From contig JAJYZD010000035.1 of assembly GCA_021800315.1 (NCBI GenBank), forward strand, positions 1 to 19,478: 19,478 nt of DNA, read 5' to 3'. Of this stretch, positions 1 to 9,815 are shown piece after piece; positions within the stretch are counted from its first letter, which is position 1; each line of letters starts with the position of its first letter. The notes below the pieces were generated by a model. The model did no database searches and had not been told where the DNA came from. It saw nothing but the letters and a program-made list of their open reading frames with translations. Source of the stretch: Bacillota bacterium. Lineage in GTDB: Bacteria; Bacillota; Desulfotomaculia; Desulfotomaculales; JAJYZD01. The position numbers were made by a program, and so were the translations under genes.

Positions 1-110
1 GCCAAGTGGGCATATTTCATTACGATCCGTTCGGCCGTCCGGGTAGTCATCCGGCCCTTCCGACCAGGGAAAAGCCATTCACCCGCCAGTCCGGCAACAT
101 ACTCCGTCAT
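1..110 (-). pseudogene. Tyrosine recombinase (XerC/XerD-like integrase) fragment
   Basis: The minus strand from 110 to the left edge is open and encodes 36 residues, including EWLFPGRKGRMTTRTAERIV. This is the typical stretch of phage-integrase/Xer recombinases (LFPGR.G...T...V.RIV..YA) that lies just before the catalytic H-x-x-R box, which would fall outside the window. The first ATG (108-110) has no ribosome binding site, and a protein starting there would lack the N-terminal DNA-binding domain and the first catalytic arginine. The frame stays open further upstream (to about 180), where GKNIEFLSLN loosely recalls the strand before this segment, but the similarity then fades. I read it as the remains of a decayed recombinase gene; an intact gene with an unusual 5' part cannot be excluded. 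Confidence 0.5.
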
Positions 111-254
111 GTTCAGTGACAAAAATTCAATATTTTTACCAGCGGTTTTTTCCCGGGTTTCCCGCTCCCCGGACGAGTAGCGGCGGGGTGTCCCCCGCCT
201 CCGGAACCGGGGCCGGCGACCGCTTCAACCCCGGGAACGGCGCGGATGGGCGCC

Positions 255-283
255 TTGACAAGCCTTGGGGGCTATGGTACCAT
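255..283 (+). promoter_or_regulatory. Sigma-A-type promoter for hpf
   Basis: A perfect -35 (TTGACA, 255-260) is followed after 17 bp by TACCAT (278-283), preceded by TGG, which makes an extended -10. Transcription would begin near 290, about 60 bp before the hpf start. The rest of 111-352 holds no gene that I can support. It contains a 7-bp GC-rich hairpin (182-199) without a T tract. Confidence 0.6.
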
Positions 284-352
284 TACTGTACTTCAAACGG
301 GGCCCTTTGGCCGGGCCAAGCGCGGGAGAACACAGGAAGGGGTGGTCACTCG

Positions 353-865
353 ATGGTGGTACAGATCCGGGGACGCAACATGGAAGTGACCGAAGCGCTG
401 AAGGACTACGTGAACAAGCGGATGCACAAGCTGGACCGCTTCGCCGACTATTTCGGCGAGGTGACCGCGGCCCTGTCCGCGGTCAAGGGGGCGCACCGCG
501 TCGAAGTGACCATCGCGGTCAACGGCATGATCCTGCGGGCGGAAGAGACGACCGGGGACATGTATTCCTCGATCGACCTGGTCATGGACAAACTGGAAAA
601 AAGGATTGAAAAATACAAGGGCAAGCTGTTCAAGCGGAGCCGTCCCATTCAGGCGGAACCGAGGCCGGCCGAGCCGGAGGAAGACCTGGACGTGGTGAGG
701 ACCAAGCGCTTTGCCATCAAGCCCATGCCGGTGGAAGAGGCCATCCTCCAGATGAATCTGCTGGGACACAGCTTTTTCGTTTTCTCCAACGCCGAGACGG
801 ATCAGGTCAATGTTGTCTACAAGAGAAAGGATGGCTACTTCGGGTTGATCGAGCCCGGGTTCTAG
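353..865 (+). CDS. hpf: Ribosome hibernation promoting factor, long form
   Basis: A 170-residue protein that binds the decoding region of the 30S subunit and, in its long form, pairs ribosomes into inactive 100S dimers in stationary phase. The N-terminal domain (about 1-97) begins MVVQIRGRNMEVTEALKDYV and carries the usual alternating basic surface. A charged Pro/Glu-rich linker (about 100-112) leads to the C-terminal dimerisation domain (about 113-168; KRFAIKPMPVEEAILQMNLL, GHSFFVF, VVYKRKDGYFGLIEP). The ATG at 353 is chosen because AGGAAGGGG lies just upstream and the protein then matches family length. The frame is open back to 116, but that stretch crosses the promoter and looks non-coding. 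The location immediately before secA is the same as in Bacillus. Confidence 0.95.
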   Translation: MVVQIRGRNMEVTEALKDYVNKRMHKLDRFADYFGEVTAALSAVKGAHRVEVTIAVNGMILRAEETTGDMYSSIDLVMDKLEKRIEKYKGKLFKRSRPIQAEPRPAEPEEDLDVVRTKRFAIKPMPVEEAILQMNLLGHSFFVFSNAETDQVNVVYKRKDGYFGLIEPGF

Positions 866-898
866 GAGTTGCGCCTGAGGCCCCCGGGTGCTAAAATA

Positions 899-904
899 TA
901 TAAT
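899..904 (+). promoter_or_regulatory. Possible -10 box of a secA promoter
   Basis: A perfect TATAAT in an AT-rich patch between hpf and secA. No good -35 is present at 16-18 bp, so it may be weak, or may need an activator or another sigma factor. Transcription would start near 911 and give a leader of about 60 nt containing the hairpin at 926-943. Confidence 0.35.
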
Positions 905-925
905 GGCCAACACGCTTGCAATTAC

Positions 926-955
926 AGGAACCGTCAGGTTCCTCTTGTTTTGTTG
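926..955 (+). terminator. Hairpin plus T-rich tract between hpf and secA
   Basis: The arms AGGAACC (926-932) and GGTTCCT (937-943) pair over 7 bp around a GTCA loop and are followed by CTTGTTTTGTTG (944-955). This has the form of an intrinsic terminator. It may end hpf transcripts or act as an attenuator for secA, whose ribosome binding site (955-960) begins where the T-rich tract ends. Confidence 0.5.
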
Positions 956-969
956 AGGAGATGACCGAG

Positions 970-3585
<2,616 letters not shown>

Positions 3586-3600
3586 AGAGGTGATTTTCGC

Positions 3601-4711
3601 GTGGTGCCGGAGTTGCGCAAGGAATTGAACGGAATCAGGGAACGTCTCGCGGAATTGAGGGTTTCTCTTTGACCTCTCCACCAAAGAGGCGGTCGTAGCC
3701 GAACTGGAAAAGAAAATGGCCGGGCCTTCCTTCTGGGATGATCCCGTCCAGGCCCAGGCAGCCAACAAACGCCTGGCCTCCCTGCGGGAGCGGATCGACG
3801 GCTGGGCCCTGCTGGACGGCCGGGCCGCGGACGCCCTGGTGTTGCTTGACCTGGCGGAAGAGGAAGACGACGCCGGCGCCGTGGCCGAGGCGGCGGAGGA
3901 GATCAGGCAGCTGGCCGGTGAACTGGACGCCAGGGAACTGGAAGTGCTCTTACGCGGCCCCTACGACCGGGGCGGCGCCATCATGTCCCTGCACGCCGGG
4001 GCCGGCGGCACCGAGTCCCAGGACTGGGTGGAGATGCTCTTACGCCTGTATTCCCGTTGGGCCGACCGGCACCGCTACAAGGTGGAGGTCTTGGATCAGC
4101 TGCCCGGCGAAGAGGCCGGAATCAAGAGCGTTACCATCTCGGTGGACGGGCCCAACGTTTTCGGCTACCTCGCGGCGGAGAAAGGAGTGCACCGCCTGGT
4201 GCGCATTTCCCCCTTCGACGCTTCCGCCCGGCGCCATACGTCCTTTGCCTCGGTGGAGGTACTGCCCCTGGCCGACGACAAGGTGGAGGTGGCGGTCAAC
4301 CCGGACGACCTGAAGATCGACACCTACCGTTCGGGGGGCGCCGGCGGCCAGCATGTCAACAAGACCGACTCGGCGGTACGCATAACCCACCTGCCCACCG
4401 GTATCGTGGTCACCTGCCAGAACGAGCGCTCCCAGATAGCCAACCGGCTGACGGCCATGAAGCTTCTCCAGGCCAAGCTTTTGGACCGGGAGTTGAAAAA
4501 GCGCGAGGAAGAGCTGGCCCGGATGAGGGGCGAACAGCAGGAAATAGGGTGGGGCAGCCAGATCCGTTCCTATGTCTTCCATCCGTATTCCCTGGTCAAG
4601 GATCACCGCACCGGCGTAGAGGTGGGGAACGTGGGAGCGGTGATGGACGGTGAGATCGACGCCTTCATCGCCGCCTACCTGCGGGAGAAGGCCCGGGGGG
4701 AGGGGCGGTAG
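3601..4711 (+). CDS. prfB: Peptide chain release factor 2 (programmed +1 frameshift)
   Basis: RF2 recognises UGA and UAA and triggers peptide release. The gene is split by an in-frame TGA at 3670-3672. Reading starts at GTG 3601 (AGAGGTGA upstream), runs 23 codons to CTT, then shifts +1 at CTT-TGA-C to continue from GAC at 3671, giving 369 residues in total. In that numbering the stop-codon-reading tripeptide SPF is at 203-205 and the catalytic GGQ at 248-250, inside SGGAGGQHVNKTDSAVRITH. The ATG at 3716 is only an internal methionine. The gene lies 15 bp after secA and ends before a possible terminator. Confidence 0.97.
3657..3673 (+). other. prfB +1 recoding site
   Basis: A Shine-Dalgarno-like GAGGG (3657-3661) lies 5 nt before CTT (3667-3669), which is followed by TGA (3670-3672) and C. 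This is the classical autoregulatory site: low RF2 stalls the ribosome at the poor TGAC stop and favours slippage to the +1 frame. The spacing between the purine block and CTT is slightly longer than the 3 nt of E. coli. Confidence 0.92.
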
Positions 4712-4780
4712 GGCGGGGAAAAGAGCGCTGGTCAGGCTGGCGGGATTAAGAGGATCCGGACACCAACCAGGGGATATGTT

Positions 4781-4810
4781 AGCCGGGCAGCGGGCCCGGC
4801 TTTCACTTTC
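4781..4810 (+). terminator. Possible terminator after prfB
   Basis: The arms AGCCGGGC (4781-4788) and GCCCGGCT (4794-4801) form an 8-bp stem around a 5-nt loop, followed by TTCACTTTC. The T tract is imperfect. A 12-bp palindrome GGATGCGCATCC (4901-4912) lies further down in the same intergenic stretch. No gene is supported in 4712-4948. Confidence 0.45.
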
Positions 4811-4948
4811 GGCGGGCCGCCGGCGGGGGGACCGTATGGCGCGCAGTTAACTGCAGGTTGCCGCTCTCGTGTTTACCCGGTAAATAATAATTCGGGCAAA
4901 GGATGCGCATCCTAAAGAACCAAAGAAAAAAAAGGGGCTTGCTGTTCG

Positions 4949-5440
4949 TTGAACGAGCGTACAATTTTGCGAAATACCTTGTTCTTGGGACTGGCAGTAT
5001 TGCCATTATTACTCAGGAAGCCGCCCGTTAAAATGTGGTCGTTGATGTATGTAGCCAATGGAGTCAGTAGTGATATTATTAACAGGTTTCTGGTTAAATC
5101 AGGACGGCTGGAGTATCCAGTGCGCCTCGCTCCCAAACTATTTGCGAATAGTGTTTTGTATGACTATGTTATTTGTCCTCTAATATCAGTGATTTATTGT
5201 CAGACAACCTACAATACCAAACCAGGTATTATCATCTTACTGGGGGCCTTATTTGCCATACCCCAGATTGTTATAGAATATCTTGCCGAGCGGAAAACAA
5301 AACTTATCAAATATAAGAACGGCTGGACATGGGTGCATTCTTATCTGGGTATAGTAGCCGTAAAGCTGGCTATGAGAGCCTTTATTGAAATAATCAGGCC
5401 GAAATTCAAGCAGGCAGGTATACGCTCGCAAATTACTTGA
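4949..5440 (+). CDS. CBO0543-family integral membrane protein
   Basis: A 163-residue hydrophobic protein with about four membrane segments. The arrangement RKPPVKMW ... YPVRLAPKLF ... VLYDYVICPLISVIYCQ ... AERKTKLIKYKNGWTWVHS is what I recall from the CBO0543 family, found almost only in spore-forming Firmicutes and without known function. The start is taken as TTG 4949, with AAAGGGG about 11 bp upstream; no ATG precedes the first hydrophobic helix. The gene is visibly richer in A+T than the flanking secA-prfB and ger genes, which suggests separate acquisition. It converges with the minus-strand gene ending at 5553. Confidence 0.7.
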   Translation: MNERTILRNTLFLGLAVLPLLLRKPPVKMWSLMYVANGVSSDIINRFLVKSGRLEYPVRLAPKLFANSVLYDYVICPLISVIYCQTTYNTKPGIIILLGALFAIPQIVIEYLAERKTKLIKYKNGWTWVHSYLGIVAVKLAMRAFIEIIRPKFKQAGIRSQIT

Positions 5441-5552
5441 AGAGGTTTTCCGCTTTTCGTCAGTACATAGGTAGCTTGAACTGCGCTGGTTACAGCCAGG
5501 AGGACAAACCGAACCTGGCCGGTCCAAACAGTTGAAAATTAACCGGGAGAGA

Positions 5553-6038
5553 TCATTCCCTCGGGAACCGTTTCCCGGCAGGATCCCATATCCCGACGCC
5601 AAGGGCGAAATGATCGAGCATTACGTTCTTTACCTTTTGCTGTTGGCTTTTTTTACAGTTGACAATGACTATTACTTCTGAATTTCGTTTGTTTTGCTCT
5701 TTTTCTTGGCCTTTCCGCCGGTGACTGATGAGCAGGTCGATCGCCAGTCCAAGGAATGCCCCAATAAGCGCTCCGATCAGACCCCACAATATGGGCCCCC
5801 ATTTCAGGACGAATCCGTAAATGACACCTAAAACCATGAATACCGTGCCAAGGAGGGCGACACCGTCAAAGAGGCTCAGGCCGTCGGAGTAATGAACAGT
5901 GTCAGGGATTTTTCCCGGTTTCCTCCCGAGATCCAGAGGTAGAGCCAAAATTCTTTCCCTGGCTATTCCGGCTTGTTCCAACCCGCTAATTGCAAGTTCC
6001 AAATAAAGGTTCAGTTCAAAAGAAGCGATAACGTACAC
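5553..6038 (-). CDS. Small membrane protein of unknown function, two soluble flanks
   Basis: 161 residues from a GTG start, with AAGGAG about 7 bp upstream. Residues 1-36 look like a small alpha/beta unit (MYVIASFELNLYLELAISGL, then a helix and ILALPLD). Residues 57-104 are two glycine-rich membrane helices. Residues 120-150 again look like a beta-alpha-beta piece (EVIVIVNC ... VKNVMLDHFALGVGI). The two halves could pair into one ferredoxin-like domain interrupted by a membrane hairpin; this is an inference. I do not recognise a named family. It follows the 238-residue gene by 24 bp on the same strand, so they are probably one operon. Confidence 0.75.
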   Translation of the reverse strand: MYVIASFELNLYLELAISGLEQAGIARERILALPLDLGRKPGKIPDTVHYSDGLSLFDGVALLGTVFMVLGVIYGFVLKWGPILWGLIGALIGAFLGLAIDLLISHRRKGQEKEQNKRNSEVIVIVNCKKSQQQKVKNVMLDHFALGVGIWDPAGKRFPRE

Positions 6039-6062
6039 GGGTTTCTCCTTGTTGGCAACTGT

Positions 6063-6779
6063 CTAGACAGGCATAGCAAAGCCGGTATTATGGTAATTAT
6101 CCGTTAAATATTCCAGCAACTCCCGGGCAAGCAATTTGTTTTGTTCCGAGGCATTGGCATAAGAGTCATAAATTGCAAAACCGTAAAGCGAGGGCATGAA
6201 TAACAACCATTGAGGATTGGCGCTGGCGGTTGCCTGGGCGAACGCCCCCAAAAACGTATACAGAAAAGACTGACTGAAGTGCGAATAATAGTTTATGACA
6301 ACCCACCAGGCCAGGATGAAAAATCCCGCGGGCAGCCTGTGGGCATATAGATGACCCAGGCCGGGCGTAAGGAGGGACCAGGCCACGGTGATCCACGGCG
6401 TTTTCCCGGCGAGGTAGTTTATTTCGAAGGCATCCATCCTTAGGGGAACAATCGGAGACTTGCCGCGTTCCGCGAGAATGGACAGCTTGTTCAGGTCCAC
6501 CGCTGACCGGTGGCTGTCCCAGGCGGCATAAGCGAATACCGCCGCATAAAGAAGAAGCCACCTGGTATCCAGTACTCTGCCGGCCATTTCAAACCGGCCG
6601 GTTAAGGAGTACAATATCGCCGTATTAAGGTGCGCTTTTACGTTGATAATAATTTCCCAGATGATAAATAGGAATCCTGATCCGTATCTACCTAAGGATA
6701 TGTGCCCACATCCCGGGAACAGCAAAGACAACGCCGGTGGTACCCACGGATTGCGGAAATGGAGGAGATTGGTCTCCAT
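6063..6779 (-). CDS. Membrane protein with internal duplication (TM2-like motifs)
   Basis: 238 residues built from two copies of one unit, about 11-101 and 128-217. Each begins PW.....SLL.PG.GH, continues into a hydrophobic helix rich in aromatics (FLFIIWEIIIN against FFILAWWVVIN), and ends in WLL....YA..-type helices leading to D.......NKL (AAWDSHRSAVDLNKL against AIYDSYANASEQNKLL). The PG.GH...G.....F pattern recalls the TM2 domain, but I would not assign a function. ATG 6779 is the only start in frame near the first unit; I see no good ribosome binding site. It is the first gene of a two-gene minus-strand operon and is transcribed divergently from the ger operon. Confidence 0.75.
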   Translation of the reverse strand: METNLLHFRNPWVPPALSLLFPGCGHISLGRYGSGFLFIIWEIIINVKAHLNTAILYSLTGRFEMAGRVLDTRWLLLYAAVFAYAAWDSHRSAVDLNKLSILAERGKSPIVPLRMDAFEINYLAGKTPWITVAWSLLTPGLGHLYAHRLPAGFFILAWWVVINYYSHFSQSFLYTFLGAFAQATASANPQWLLFMPSLYGFAIYDSYANASEQNKLLARELLEYLTDNYHNTGFAMPV

Positions 6780-6863
6780 GGAAGAGGTATGGGCCCTGGG
6801 GCGGCGGATGATCCTGTAGTCCGGGATGTTTGGCAGGGGAACCTCACCTCTCTCCGCTTACGA

Positions 6864-6912
6864 TAACCCGGTTAAGCCTATTTTACCCGGGAGCGGCGGC
6901 TTTACCCCGGGG
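6864..6912 (+). promoter_or_regulatory. Cluster of TAACCCGG/TTTACCCCGG-like sites before the ger operon
   Basis: Within 49 bp there are TAACCCGGTTA (6864-6874, an inverted repeat), TTTACCCGGG (6882-6891) and TTTACCCCGGGG (6901-6912). The last two are in direct orientation, 19 bp apart start to start. Similar cores occur at 4872-4884 and in the hairpin at 17142-17168. They could be binding sites for a regulator, or simply GC-rich hairpin arms. Confidence 0.25.
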
Positions 6913-6949
6913 TGCAGGCGCCCCGCCATCTTTTCCCTCTCCCCGCCGG

Positions 6950-6979
6950 GCATAAAAGGGATACCGTCCCCGAACAATA
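6950..6979 (+). promoter_or_regulatory. Possible forespore (sigma-G/F-like) promoter of the ger operon
   Basis: GCATA (6950-6954), 18 bp, then AACAATA (6973-6979) resembles the sigma-G pattern in which -35 GNATR is followed by -10 CATNNTA. Germination receptor operons are normally expressed in the forespore. The -10 match is only partial, so this is a weak call. Confidence 0.25.
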
Positions 6980-7003
6980 GGTACAAAAAAAGGGGGTGGG
7001 ACG

Positions 7004-8611
7004 GTGGTTTTCCGGTTCGGCAAAACCCGCAGGGACCAGAACGGGGCTTCGCCCCCCCGGACCCGGGAGGAACGGCCGGCCTACCGGGAAGAAGAGCTGG
7101 CCGGGGTGCCGGTGGTCCGGAATCTGGAACGAAACCTGGAGCGGCTGCGGCAAATCTTCGGCGGCAGTTACGACACCGTCTTCCGGCGTTTCCGTATCGC
7201 GATTCTGGACGGTCTGCCAGCGGCGATCGTCTACCTGGACAACCTGGTCAACACGACGGACATCCAGAATACCGTGCTCAGGCCGCTGATGTTCGAATCC
7301 ACCCTGGCGGGCCGCGGCGGGTCGGGGCGGGATCCCCTGGCGGTCATCAGGGATTACCTTCTGGGGGTGCCGGAGACCGGGGAAGTGACCAACCTGGCGG
7401 ATTTGCTGGACGAGTTACTGGCCGGGTCGGTGATCCTGCTGGTGGAAGGTTCGGGGACAGCCCTCACCTTAAGCCTGAAATCCTACCCGCAGCGGACGGT
7501 GGGTACGACCGACATTGAACCATCGGTGCGGGGGCCCCGGGAATCCTTTACGGAGAACGTCGCGGTCAACACGGCCCTGGTGCGCAAGCGGCTCAAGACC
7601 CCCGACCTCACGGCGGAAAGCCTCACCGTGGGGAAGGTGACCAGGACCACCGTGGTCGTCATGTATATCCGGGGGCTCGTCGAGGCCCCCCTGGTGGCGG
7701 AAGTGAAAAAAAGGCTCAACCGGATCAAGATCGACGGGGTGCTGGACGGCGGCTACCTGGAGGAATTGATCCAGGATAACCCTTATTCGCCATTTCCCCA
7801 GTTGGCCCACAGCGAACGGCCGGACCGGATTACCGCGGCCCTGCTGGAAGGCCGGGTGGCCCTTTTCACCGACGGCAGCCCTACGGTAATGTGGTTGCCG
7901 GTGCGCTTTACCGACCTGATCCAGGTTCCCGAGGACTACTACCAGAATTACTACTTCGCCAGCGCGGTGCGGATAATGCGGTTCATCGCCTTTTGGACGG
8001 CCATTTCGGTTACCGGCTTTTATATCGCCATGATCACCTATCACCAGGAGATGATCCCCACCCGGATCTTTGAAAGCATCGCCGCCTCCCGGGAAGGGGT
8101 TCCCTTTCCGACCGTGGTGGAGGCCCTGCTGCTCGAAGGGGCGGTGGAGATGCTGCGGGAGGCCAGCATCCGTCTGCCGGTGCTCCTGGGGCAGGGGGTG
8201 AGCATCGTCGGAACCCTTATTCTGGGGCAGGTGGCGGTGGCGGCGTCCTTAATCTCACCCCAGATGGCCATCGTGGTGACGATCGGCCTGATGGCTTCCT
8301 TCCTGCTGCCGACCTTCAACACGGCGCAAACCATTCGCCTGCTGCGCTTCCCGCTGATGATCATGGCCGCCCTGTGGGGCCTTTTCGGCCTGATGGCCGG
8401 TCTGTTCCTCATCCTGATGCACATGCTTTCCCTGCGCTCCTTCGGCGTCTCCTACTACGGATCGTTCGCCCCCTTCGAACCATCCGAGATGAAGGACACC
8501 TTCATCCGGGCCCCCTGGTGGGCCATGACCACGCGGCCCCGCCAGATCGCCAAGGAAAACGTGCGCCGGCAACAGCCCCGCTGGCTGGCCCGGCCGGGAA
8601 GGGACCATTAG
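7004..8611 (+). CDS. gerKA: Spore germination receptor subunit A (GerA/GerKA family)
   Basis: 535 residues from GTG 7004, with AGGGGGTGG just upstream. A-type subunits sit in the spore inner membrane and, with B and C subunits, sense nutrient germinants. The soluble N-terminal part (about 35-320) has the family box EPSVRGPRESFTENVAVNT (172-190). The membrane part (about 323-475) starts at RIMRFIAFWTAISVTGFYIA and holds the conserved VPFPTVVEALLLEGAVEMLREASIRLP region (366-392, split here as a motif description). The unconserved basic C-terminal tail is usual for the family. The operon order A-C-B is that of Bacillus gerK; the letter K is used for that reason only, and the germinant cannot be read from sequence. 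Confidence 0.93.
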   Translation: MVFRFGKTRRDQNGASPPRTREERPAYREEELAGVPVVRNLERNLERLRQIFGGSYDTVFRRFRIAILDGLPAAIVYLDNLVNTTDIQNTVLRPLMFESTLAGRGGSGRDPLAVIRDYLLGVPETGEVTNLADLLDELLAGSVILLVEGSGTALTLSLKSYPQRTVGTTDIEPSVRGPRESFTENVAVNTALVRKRLKTPDLTAESLTVGKVTRTTVVVMYIRGLVEAPLVAEVKKRLNRIKIDGVLDGGYLEELIQDNPYSPFPQLAHSERPDRITAALLEGRVALFTDGSPTVMWLPVRFTDLIQVPEDYYQNYYFASAVRIMRFIAFWTAISVTGFYIAMITYHQEMIPTRIFESIAASREGVPFPTVVEALLLEGAVEMLREASIRLPVLLGQGVSIVGTLILGQVAVAASLISPQMAIVVTIGLMASFLLPTFNTAQTIRLLRFPLMIMAALWGLFGLMAGLFLILMHMLSLRSFGVSYYGSFAPFEPSEMKDTFIRAPWWAMTTRPRQIAKENVRRQQPRWLARPGRDH

Positions 8612-8615
8612 GATT

Positions 8616-9815
8616 GTGCGTCCGCTGGTTTTAGGCCTGGCCCTTGTCCTGGCACTCTCCACCAGCGGCTGCTGGGACCAGCGGGAAGTGGAAACGCTGG
8701 GCCTGGTGGACGGGCTGGCTCTCGAGCCCGGCGCCGGCGGGCACATAAAAGTGACCCTGCAGGTGCTCAACGCACGGGCTATGCCCCATGGCGCCGGAGC
8801 GGGCCCGCCCGCGGGCGTCAAGACCTACCGGAATTTCAGCGGCCAGGGCCGGACGATCGACGAAGCCTTGACAGCGGTCAACCGGGAAATTCCCCGCCGG
8901 CCTTTCTTTTCCAGCCTGCGGCTGGTGGTGGTGGCCGAGGACCTGGTCCGGGAACGGGATTTGCGGGAACTGCTGGATTTTCTCACCCGTAACCGGGAGG
9001 TGCGGCGCAGCGCCTGGTTCGTGGTTTCGCGCAGCCCGATCAGCCGCCTCTTTGATGTAAGTACGCCGCTCGAGATCACCCCCAGTTCCACTGTGGAAGG
9101 CCTCATGCGCACAAACGATCTCGCCGGGCGCTTTGTCGCGACGACGCTCTCCGACGTAATCAAGGGAGCGGCGGCACCGGGGGCCAACCCGGTGGCCGGC
9201 GGCCTGGTGGTGGTCGACAGCGAATACCAGGCGCCGCCGGGCATGGAAGCGCGCCACGTGATGCTGCCGGAACCCCGTCAGTCGATCATGCCGTCCGGTG
9301 CCGCCGTTTTCCGGAACGGCAGGCTTACGGGCTGGCTCGACGAGCGGGAGACCAACGGCTATCTCTGGGTGCGGGGGCAGCGGGGCGGTGCCGTCCAGGT
9401 GCCTACCGGCAGCGGTTTCACCTCGCTGACCGTGCATCGAAGCCAATCTACGGTCAAAATGGAGAAAACCAACGGAAAGCCGGCCATCTTGGTGCGGATC
9501 GACGCGGATACCGCCGTTGCCGAGACCGATTCCGCCATCAGTCTCACCAAGGAAAGCGATTATGCGGAGTTGGCCGGCCGGGCGGGCGAGGTCGTGGATA
9601 AAGAGGTCGGGGCCGCCCTGAGCAAGGCCCTGGCCGGCTACCGCTCCGACATCTTCGGCTTTTCCCAGGTGGTGCACCGGTCCGACCCCCGGTTGTGGAA
9701 AACCCTCCAGGATTCCTGGTCCGACCGGTTGCCGCAGTTGCCGGTTGCGGTGGACGTCCACGTGAAGGTGAGCACCAGTGGACTGACTTCCAAGCCGCTG
9801 TTGAACCTGCCCTGA
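8616..9815 (+). CDS. gerKC: Spore germination lipoprotein subunit C (Ger(x)C family)
   Basis: 399 residues from GTG 8616, 4 bp after the A gene, which suggests translational coupling. The N-terminus is a lipoprotein signal: a hydrophobic stretch (4-14), then STSGC with the lipid-modified Cys19, followed by WDQREVETLG, the hallmark GCWD.RE of GerC proteins. The rest is the soluble domain displayed at the outer face of the spore inner membrane. Its last 19 codons, with the following ribosome binding site, recur downstream of the first B gene (see the duplication). The start lacks a well-spaced ribosome binding site of its own. Confidence 0.92.
   Translation: MRPLVLGLALVLALSTSGCWDQREVETLGLVDGLALEPGAGGHIKVTLQVLNARAMPHGAGAGPPAGVKTYRNFSGQGRTIDEALTAVNREIPRRPFFSSLRLVVVAEDLVRERDLRELLDFLTRNREVRRSAWFVVSRSPISRLFDVSTPLEITPSSTVEGLMRTNDLAGRFVATTLSDVIKGAAAPGANPVAGGLVVVDSEYQAPPGMEARHVMLPEPRQSIMPSGAAVFRNGRLTGWLDERETNGYLWVRGQRGGAVQVPTGSGFTSLTVHRSQSTVKMEKTNGKPAILVRIDADTAVAETDSAISLTKESDYAELAGRAGEVVDKEVGAALSKALAGYRSDIFGFSQVVHRSDPRLWKTLQDSWSDRLPQLPVAVDVHVKVSTSGLTSKPLLNLP

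Noticed and set aside
116..352. Longer reading of hpf from ATG 116
   Set aside because: No ribosome binding site, composition unlike coding sequence, and it crosses the promoter at 255-283. ATG 353 with AGGAAGGGG fits family length.
916..969. Longer reading of secA from ATG 916 or 961
   Set aside because: The stretch contains a terminator-like hairpin. GTG 970 has the correct ribosome binding site distance and gives the standard SecA N-terminus.
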